A stretch of DNA of 37,431 nucleotides, taken from positions 1-37,431 of the forward strand of contig JAIUOM010000030.1 of NCBI GenBank assembly GCA_020161215.1, in the 5' to 3' direction. This document shows positions 32,458 to 37,431 of the stretch, one piece after another (positions within the stretch are counted from its first letter, which is position 1; the number at the start of each line of letters is the position of its first letter). The DNA is from Pseudomonadota bacterium. Its GTDB lineage: Bacteria; Pseudomonadota; Gammaproteobacteria; Burkholderiales; Burkholderiaceae_C. Below the pieces are notes generated by a model. That model searched no databases and was not told where the DNA came from. It saw nothing but the letters and a program-made list of their open reading frames with translations. Made by a program: the position numbers and the translations under genes.

Positions 32458-34617
32458 ATGAGCACCCAAGGCCCCGAATTCAAACCCTCCACCCTGGCCG
32501 ACTGGCAAAAGGCCGCACAAAAATCCGCTCCCGGCGGCAACGTCGATGGCCTGAATTGGGTGACGCCCGACGGCATCACGGTCAAGCCGCTGTACACGGC
32601 CGAAGACACGCAGAACCTGCCTTACGCCAACACGCTGCCGGGCTTCGAGCCCTTTTTGCGCGGCCCGCAGGCCACCATGTACGCGGTGCGGCCCTGGACG
32701 ATCCGCCAGTACGCGGGTTTTTCGACGGCTGAAGAATCCAACGCCTTCTACCGCAGGGCGCTGGCCGCCGGCGGGCAGGGCGTGTCGGTGGCGTTTGACC
32801 TGGCCACGCACCGTGGCTACGACTCAGACCACCCGCGCGTGACGGGCGACGTGGGCAAGGCCGGCGTGGCCATTGACTCGGTGGAGGACATGAAGATCCT
32901 CTTCGACGGCATTCCGCTCGACAAGGTCAGCGTCAGCATGACCATGAACGGCGCCGTGCTGCCCATCCTGGCCGGCTACATCGTGGCAGCCGAAGAGCAG
33001 GGCGTGAAGCCGGACCAGTTGGCCGGGACCATCCAGAACGACATCCTCAAGGAGTTCATGGTCCGCAACACCTACATCTACCCGCCCGAGCCGTCGATCA
33101 AGATCATCGGCGACATCATCGAGTACACGGCGCAGCACATGCCCAAGTTCAACTCGATCAGCATCAGCGGCTACCACATGCAGGAAGCCGGCGCCAACCA
33201 GGCGCTGGAGATGGCCTTCACCCTGGCCGACGGCAAGGAGTACGTGAAGACCGCTCTCGCCAAGGGCCTGGACGTGGACGTATTTGCCGGGCGCCTGTCG
33301 TTCTTCTGGGCGGTGGGCATGAACTTCTACCTGGAGATCGCCAAGATGCGCGCCGCGCGCCTCTTGTGGTGCCGCATCATGAAGGAGTTCAAGCCCAAGA
33401 ACCCCAAGAGCCTGATGCTGCGCACGCACAGCCAGACCAGCGGCTGGAGCCTGACCGAGCAGGACCCCTACAACAACGTGGTGCGCACCACCATCGAGGC
33501 CATGGCGGCGGTGTTTGGCGGCACGCAAAGCCTGCACACCAACGCGCTGGACGAAGCCATTGCGCTGCCCACCGAGTTCTCGTCCCGCATCGCACGCAAC
33601 ACGCAGCTCATCATTCAGGAAGAGACCCACATCACCAACGTGGTCGATCCCTGGGCCGGCAGCTACATGATGGAAAAGCTGACCCAGGACATGGCCGACG
33701 CCGCCTGGGCCCTCATCGAAGAGGTCGAGGCCATGGGGGGCATGACCAAGGCGGTCGATAGCGGTTGGGCCAAGCTCAAGATCGAAGCCGCTGCCGCTGA
33801 AAAGCAGGCGCGCATCGACTCGGGCCGCGATGTGATCGTGGGCGTCAACAAGTACAAACTGAAGAACGAAGACCCGGTTGAAATCCTGGAGGTCGACAAC
33901 GTCAAGGTGCGCGAATCGCAGATTGCCCGCCTGAAGAATATCAAGTCAAAACGTGATCAGGGCGGCGTGGATAAATCGCTTGCTGCTATCACTGAAATAG
34001 CAAAATCCGGCCAGGGCAACCTGCTGGCCGCCGCCGTCGATGCCATCCGTGCCCGCGCCACCGTGGGCGAAGTGAGCGATGCCATGGAAAAAGTCTTTGG
34101 GCGCCACCGCGCCGACACGCAGAAGGTGACCGGTGTCTACGCCGCCGCCTACGACTCGGCCGAGGGCTGGGACAAACTCAAAATCGAGATCGCCGAGTTC
34201 GCCGAACAGCAAGGCCGCCGGCCCCGCGTGATGGTCGCCAAACTGGGCCAGGACGGCCACGACCGCGGCGCCAAGGTGGTGGCCACGGCCTTTGCCGACC
34301 TGGGCTTTGACGTGGACATCGGCAGCCTGTTCCAGACGCCCGAGGAGTGCGCCCGCCAGGCCATCGAGAACGACGTGCACGCCGTGGGCGTCAGCACCCT
34401 GGCGGCTGGCCATAAAACCCTGGTGCCGGCGATCATTGCCGAGTTGAAGAAGCAGGGCGCCGACGACATCGTTGTCTTCGTCGGCGGCGTGATCCCGCGC
34501 CAGGACTACGACTTTCTGTACCAAGCCGGCGTCAAGGGCATCTACGGCCCCGGCACGCCGATCCCGGCCAGCGCCAAGGATGTGCTGGAGCAGATCAAGG
34601 TCAGTTTGACCGTTTAA
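32458..34617 (+). CDS. scpA: Methylmalonyl-CoA mutase, single-chain
   Basis: A 719-residue adenosylcobalamin enzyme interconverting (R)-methylmalonyl-CoA and succinyl-CoA. The N-terminal TIM barrel carries the substrate motif [15 protein letters not shown] (Tyr75, Arg78), which favours methylmalonyl-CoA over isobutyryl-CoA, and [17 protein letters not shown]. The C-terminal B12 domain has DGHDRG with axial His601, then [14 protein letters not shown] and [14 protein letters not shown]. Full length for the family, so no separate small subunit is needed. ATG 32458 gives [20 protein letters not shown]; the frame is open 56 codons upstream without a match. A short AT-rich stretch (33943-34010) has codon use unlike its surroundings. 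Followed after 45 bases by vapB. Confidence 0.96.
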   Translation: MSTQGPEFKPSTLADWQKAAQKSAPGGNVDGLNWVTPDGITVKPLYTAEDTQNLPYANTLPGFEPFLRGPQATMYAVRPWTIRQYAGFSTAEESNAFYRRALAAGGQGVSVAFDLATHRGYDSDHPRVTGDVGKAGVAIDSVEDMKILFDGIPLDKVSVSMTMNGAVLPILAGYIVAAEEQGVKPDQLAGTIQNDILKEFMVRNTYIYPPEPSIKIIGDIIEYTAQHMPKFNSISISGYHMQEAGANQALEMAFTLADGKEYVKTALAKGLDVDVFAGRLSFFWAVGMNFYLEIAKMRAARLLWCRIMKEFKPKNPKSLMLRTHSQTSGWSLTEQDPYNNVVRTTIEAMAAVFGGTQSLHTNALDEAIALPTEFSSRIARNTQLIIQEETHITNVVDPWAGSYMMEKLTQDMADAAWALIEEVEAMGGMTKAVDSGWAKLKIEAAAAEKQARIDSGRDVIVGVNKYKLKNEDPVEILEVDNVKVRESQIARLKNIKSKRDQGGVDKSLAAITEIAKSGQGNLLAAAVDAIRARATVGEVSDAMEKVFGRHRADTQKVTGVYAAAYDSAEGWDKLKIEIAEFAEQQGRRPRVMVAKLGQDGHDRGAKVVATAFADLGFDVDIGSLFQTPEECARQAIENDVHAVGVSTLAAGHKTLVPAIIAELKKQGADDIVVFVGGVIPRQDYDFLYQAGVKGIYGPGTPIPASAKDVLEQIKVSLTV
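33981..34004 (+). repeat. GCTATC-type short repeat inside the mutase gene, copy 5
   Basis: TGCTGCTATCACTGAAATAGCAAA, with arms GCTAT (33985-33989) and ATAGC (33997-34001), is read in frame as AAITEIAK in the linker before the B12 domain. Its AT-rich codons (GCT, ATC, ACT, GAA, ATA, GCA, AAA) contrast with the rest of the gene. It resembles the intergenic copies at 17065, 21992, 28568 and 28671. Confidence 0.5.
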
Positions 34618-34623
34618 GATGAG

Positions 34624-34644
34624 ATATATACCATTGGTATATAT
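34624..34644. promoter_or_regulatory. Perfect 21-bp palindrome, probable VapBC operator
   Basis: Arms ATATATACCA (34624-34633) and TGGTATATAT (34635-34644) around one central T are exact inverted repeats. The site begins 6 bases after the mutase stop and ends 18 bases before the vapB ATG. VapB antitoxins of the AbrB type usually bind such AT-rich palindromes, with VapC strengthening repression. A -10-like TATATT (34640-34645) overlaps it. Confidence 0.8.
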
Positions 34645-34662
34645 TTTTATTTGGAACTTGCC

Positions 34663-34914
34663 ATGTCTGACCTCGCCATTGCCAAGGTGTTCATGAACGG
34701 TCGCAGCCAGGCCGTGCGCCTGCCCAAGGAGTTTCGCTTCGACACCGACGAAGTCACGGTGGAACGTCAGGGCGAATCGATCATCTTGCGTCCGCGCCAC
34801 CGGACGCAGGCCGAATGGTGGGCGGCGCTTGAGCAGGTGCTGGGCCAGTTCGAAGGCATGCCGGATGAGATCCAGCGCGACAAGACGCCACCGCGCGACG
34901 TCGATTTCGATTGA
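34663..34914 (+). CDS. vapB: VapB-type antitoxin (AbrB/SpoVT fold)
   Basis: An 83-residue protein with an N-terminal swapped-hairpin AbrB domain: AKVFMNGRSQAVRLPKEFRF, typical of VapB, then VTVERQGESIILRPR. The C-terminal tail (QFEGMPDEIQRDKTPPRDVDFD) is the flexible toxin-binding part. It would neutralise the downstream PIN toxin and repress its own operon from the palindrome at 34624-34644. ATG 34663 is chosen; an upstream TTG in frame has no support. Ends 3 bases before vapC, the usual tight coupling. GC content around its promoter is lower than in the flanking genes. Confidence 0.92.
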   Translation: MSDLAIAKVFMNGRSQAVRLPKEFRFDTDEVTVERQGESIILRPRHRTQAEWWAALEQVLGQFEGMPDEIQRDKTPPRDVDFD

Positions 34915-34917
34915 GTC

Positions 34918-35328
34918 ATGCCGCGCTATTACCTTGACACCAACATATGCGTTTACGCCTGGCACCGCCAGGATATGCGCGTGCTGACGCGCATGCGGGC
35001 GGTGGATCACGACAGCCTGGTCATTTCGGCCCTGGTGGCGGCCGAGTTGGCCAGCGGCGTGATGCACAGCGCCCGGGTGGAGCACAACCGCGCCATGCTG
35101 GAGCGGGCGCTGGCGCTGCACCACGTTGAGCCGTGGGGCGCTGAAGCCATCTGGTTGTACGGTCAGCACTGGGCGCGACTGCGCCAGGCGGGCACGCCGA
35201 TTGGCGCCATCGATCTGCTGATCGGCTGCCAGGTCTTGGCCGACCCGGACGGTGTCCTGGTCACGCACAACGTCGGCGAGTTCAAGCGCATCGACGGCTT
35301 GCGCATCGAAGATTGGACCGCCGCGTGA
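34918..35328 (+). CDS. vapC: VapC-type PIN-domain ribonuclease toxin
   Basis: A 136-residue PIN endoribonuclease. Acidic residues are Asp7 (YYLDTN), Glu43 (AAELASGV) and Asp99 (GAIDLLIG); the fourth region reads [14 protein letters not shown], with Glu121 where many family members have Asp. The intact active site suggests an active toxin, likely cleaving tRNA or other RNA in the cytoplasm when VapB is degraded. The TGA stop (35326-35328) overlaps the GTG start of meaB (35325), so the toxin is joined translationally to a metabolic chaperone. Confidence 0.93.
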   Translation: MPRYYLDTNICVYAWHRQDMRVLTRMRAVDHDSLVISALVAAELASGVMHSARVEHNRAMLERALALHHVEPWGAEAIWLYGQHWARLRQAGTPIGAIDLLIGCQVLADPDGVLVTHNVGEFKRIDGLRIEDWTAA

Positions 35329-36356
35329 ATCTGCTGGACCCCATCACCGGCGCCCCTGGGCCCGCCCAACGCCGCGCCATGGCCAAGGCCATCACCCTGC
35401 TCGAATCCACCCGCGCCGACCACCGCGTGCAGGCCGACGAGTTGCTCACGCAGTTGTTGCCGCACACCGGCAAGGCGCTGCGCTTGGGCATCAGCGGCGT
35501 GCCGGGTGTCGGCAAATCCACCTTCATCGAGGCGCTGGGCCTGTACCTCATCGCCCTGGGCCACCGCGTGGCGGTACTGGCCGTGGACCCGTCCAGCACC
35601 GTCTCGGGCGGCTCCATCCTGGGCGACAAGACGCGCATGGAGCGCCTGTCGCTGGAGCAGGCCGCCTACATCCGCCCCAGCCCCAGCAGCGGCACCCTGG
35701 GCGGCGTGGCCGAGAAGACGCGCGAAGCCATGCTGGTGTGCGAGGCCGCGGGCTACGACGTCGTGCTGGTCGAGACCGTGGGCGTGGGCCAGAGCGAAAC
35801 CGCCGTCAGCGGCATGACCGACATGTTCGTGCTGCTGCAACTGCCCAACGCCGGCGACGACCTGCAGGCCATCAAGAAGGGCGTGATGGAGCTGGCCGAC
35901 CTGGTGGTCATCAACAAGGCCGACATCGACCCTGCGGCGGCCACCCGGGCGCGCGCGCAGATCCAGTCGGCGCTGCGCATCTTCGGGCTGCATGGCAACC
36001 CGGATCATGCGCATCACGATCAAAAAATCTGGCACCCCGAGGTGATCCAGATCAGCGGCCTCAAGGGCCAGGGACTCGACACCTTCTGGGACTGCATCAC
36101 CCGCTTTCGCGACCTGCAGACCGCCAACGGCCGCCTGGCCGCGCGGCGCGAACGCCAGGCGCTGGCCTGGATGTGGTCGCTGATCGACGCCGGGCTGAAA
36201 ACCGCTTTCCGTGCCCATCCCCAGGTGCGCCACGAACTGGCCGACACCGCCGCGCGCGTGGGGCAGGGCGAATTGCCGGCCTCGGCCGCGGCACGCCAGT
36301 TGCTGGCCGCCGCCGGCCTGCGGGATGCGGCAGCACGCAAGGTTTCTGCGCCATGA
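35325..36356 (+). CDS. meaB: MeaB-type GTPase chaperone of methylmalonyl-CoA mutase
   Basis: A 343-residue G3E-family P-loop GTPase (ArgK/MMAA homologue) that loads adenosylcobalamin correctly onto the mutase and protects it from inactivation. Walker A is GVPGVGKST (58-66), the switch region [11 protein letters not shown]... [22 protein letters not shown], and base specificity NKAD. The C-terminal helices (dimerisation) are present. GTG 35325 is chosen because it gives [29 protein letters not shown], which fits the family N-terminus; it overlaps the vapC stop as GTGA. The usual direct neighbour, the mutase, lies upstream, but vapBC stands between. Stop overlaps the next start (ATGA). Confidence 0.95.
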   Translation: MNLLDPITGAPGPAQRRAMAKAITLLESTRADHRVQADELLTQLLPHTGKALRLGISGVPGVGKSTFIEALGLYLIALGHRVAVLAVDPSSTVSGGSILGDKTRMERLSLEQAAYIRPSPSSGTLGGVAEKTREAMLVCEAAGYDVVLVETVGVGQSETAVSGMTDMFVLLQLPNAGDDLQAIKKGVMELADLVVINKADIDPAAATRARAQIQSALRIFGLHGNPDHAHHDQKIWHPEVIQISGLKGQGLDTFWDCITRFRDLQTANGRLAARRERQALAWMWSLIDAGLKTAFRAHPQVRHELADTAARVGQGELPASAAARQLLAAAGLRDAAARKVSAP

Positions 36357-37204
36357 CCGCCGCCGCACTCACCCCCGACGAACTGGCGCGCATCGCACGC
36401 TCGCCCGGCTGGCGCGAGCACCGGGTGGAGGTGTTCGACACCGCGGCCGGCCGCGTCATCGTCAAGGGCCACCGGCCGCTGCGCAGCCCGACGCGGCACC
36501 GCGTGCTGAACGCGCTGGCCAAACTGGTGGGCGTGCCGATTCTGCGCGCCGTGCCGGTGCATGGCGGGGCCGAGTCGCAGGCGGTGGAAGCGCGCCGCCT
36601 GCAGGCCTTGGGCGCCACCGGCGCGCGCGTGCCCGAGCTGCTGCACGTGGCGCCCGACCACTTTGTCATGAGCTGGCTGGGTGCCAACCAACTGGCCAAT
36701 TTGCTGCACCAGCGCCATCCGGCGGCCTTCGAGCTGTGGCGCGAGGGCGGCGAAGCCCTGGTGCGGGTGCACGCCGCCGGCCAGTACCTGAGCCAGTGCT
36801 TTGGCCGCAACATGATCGTCGACGACCGCAGCGAGCCGCCGCGCTTCACCGGCATGATCGACTTCGAGGACGATCCGCTCGAAGTCATGAGCCTGCCCGA
36901 GGCCCAGGTGCGCGACTGGCTGATCTACCTGCAAAGCACGCTGTGGGATCTGCACGTGCCGGTGGCCACCCTGGATGCCGCGCTCGACGCCTTGATGGGC
37001 GCCGAACTCCCCGAGGTGCGCGCCTTGTTCGCCACCGCCAGCGACCGCCTGGGCTGGTTGCGCCACCTGCCGCAAAGCCGCACCTTCGGCCGCGACACCA
37101 TGGCCGTGCAGGCCGTGGCCGCCACGGCCCACCGATGGCGTGCGCGTCACCCCGGCGCCGCCACGCCTTCCCTTTCTTCTCCCCAACCTCCTTCAGCAAG
37201 ATGA
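36353..37204 (+). CDS. Kinase-fold protein of unknown function in the methylmalonyl-CoA operon
   Basis: A 283-residue cytoplasmic protein. By eye it follows the protein-kinase/aminoglycoside-phosphotransferase fold: Lys38 in [10 protein letters not shown] (VAIK Lys), Glu79 in [10 protein letters not shown] (helix-C Glu), a hinge HFVMSWLG, Asn153 in GRNMIVD and Asp170 in GMIDFEDDP (the DFG position). However the catalytic-loop stretch, which should read like HGD near 145-148, is YLSQ, so the Asp is replaced by Gln148. It might be a pseudokinase or an atypical kinase. Starts in the meaB stop (ATGA) and its own stop overlaps the pccB start, so it belongs to the operon. I cannot name a substrate or symbol. 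Confidence 0.75.
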   Translation: MTAAALTPDELARIARSPGWREHRVEVFDTAAGRVIVKGHRPLRSPTRHRVLNALAKLVGVPILRAVPVHGGAESQAVEARRLQALGATGARVPELLHVAPDHFVMSWLGANQLANLLHQRHPAAFELWREGGEALVRVHAAGQYLSQCFGRNMIVDDRSEPPRFTGMIDFEDDPLEVMSLPEAQVRDWLIYLQSTLWDLHVPVATLDAALDALMGAELPEVRALFATASDRLGWLRHLPQSRTFGRDTMAVQAVAATAHRWRARHPGAATPSLSSPQPPSAR

Positions 37205-37431
37205 AACAAATCCTTGAACAACTGGAAAGCAAGCGCGCCGCCGCCCGACTCGGCGGTGGCGAAAAGCGCATCGCGGCGCAACATGCCAAGGGCAAGCTCA
37301 CCGCGCGCGAGCGCATCGAGGTGCTGCTGGACGCCGGCAGCTTCGAGGAATGGGACATGTTCGTCGAGCACCGCTGTGCCGACTTCGGCATGGACGCCAC
37401 CCACATCCCCGGAGACGGCGTGGTCACCGGC
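37201..37431 (+). CDS. pccB: Propionyl-CoA/acyl-CoA carboxylase beta subunit, N-terminal part (runs off window)
   Basis: The first 77 residues of a biotin-dependent carboxyltransferase: [45 protein letters not shown] and [16 protein letters not shown] are characteristic of PccB. With an alpha subunit (not seen, beyond the right edge) it carboxylates propionyl-CoA to methylmalonyl-CoA, the substrate of the mutase after epimerisation. Methylcrotonyl-CoA or other acyl-CoA carboxylase subunits look similar at this end, but the operon with mutase and meaB favours propionyl-CoA. ATG overlaps the previous stop (ATGA). Confidence 0.9.
   Translation, partial: MKQILEQLESKRAAARLGGGEKRIAAQHAKGKLTARERIEVLLDAGSFEEWDMFVEHRCADFGMDATHIPGDGVVTG

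Overview
The window is GC-rich DNA with very high GC in third codon positions, and it looks like the chromosome of a betaproteobacterium of the order Burkholderiales, probably family Comamonadaceae. The basis is the gene families present (Bug/TctC-type binding protein, DUF1631, DUF938, gmk-rpoZ-spoT order, a single-chain methylmalonyl-CoA mutase next to meaB and pccB) and short AT-rich GCTATC repeats in the gaps that resemble repeats I recall from Comamonadaceae. No rRNA, tRNA or CRISPR array was seen. Genus cannot be assigned from sequence alone.

Layout. 1-7085: the 3' end of an IS630-type transposase, then a visibly less GC-rich cassette of a TetR repressor and a three-gene RND efflux operon (outer-membrane factor, adaptor, pump), followed by about 560 bp without a convincing gene. 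7650-11860: a minus-strand set (formylglycine-type sulfatase, cupin, orphan Bug binding protein) divergent from a LysR regulator. 11911-15897: an acyl-CoA set (MaoC hydratase, alpha-methylacyl-CoA racemase, AcuI/YhdH-like reductase, and a divergent acyl-CoA dehydrogenase) with a perfect palindrome in the divergent gap. 15950-17026: a complete IS30-family element. 17106-20287: spoT, rpoZ and gmk (minus strand) with a strong terminator between rpoZ and spoT. 20365-31425: metallo-beta-lactamase protein, DUF938 methyltransferase, a possible two-component flavin monooxygenase (LLM enzyme plus flavin reductase), a small lipoprotein, an aspartoacylase-like zinc enzyme, a DUF1631 protein, a serine esterase, an FGE-fold lipoprotein lacking the catalytic cysteines, an M23 peptidase and a bacteriohemerythrin behind an FNR-like box.

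31493-37431 is a methylmalonyl-CoA block: a divergent GntR/FCD regulator, methylmalonyl-CoA mutase, a vapBC toxin-antitoxin pair, meaB, a kinase-fold protein with a non-canonical catalytic loop, and the 5' end of a propionyl-CoA carboxylase beta subunit. Propionyl-CoA would be carboxylated (PccB), rearranged by the B12-dependent mutase to succinyl-CoA, and the mutase protected by MeaB. The racemase/reductase/dehydrogenase set at 12-16 kb could supply propionyl-CoA from methyl-branched acyl-CoAs; this link is inferred.

The most unusual points are (i) vapBC lying between mutase and meaB, with the toxin stop overlapping the meaB start; (ii) the kinase-fold protein in the same operon, with the catalytic Asp position occupied by Gln; (iii) a Comamonadaceae-like GCTATC repeat read in frame inside the mutase; and (iv) the sulfatase/cupin/Bug/LysR module, whose substrate cannot be read from the sequence.
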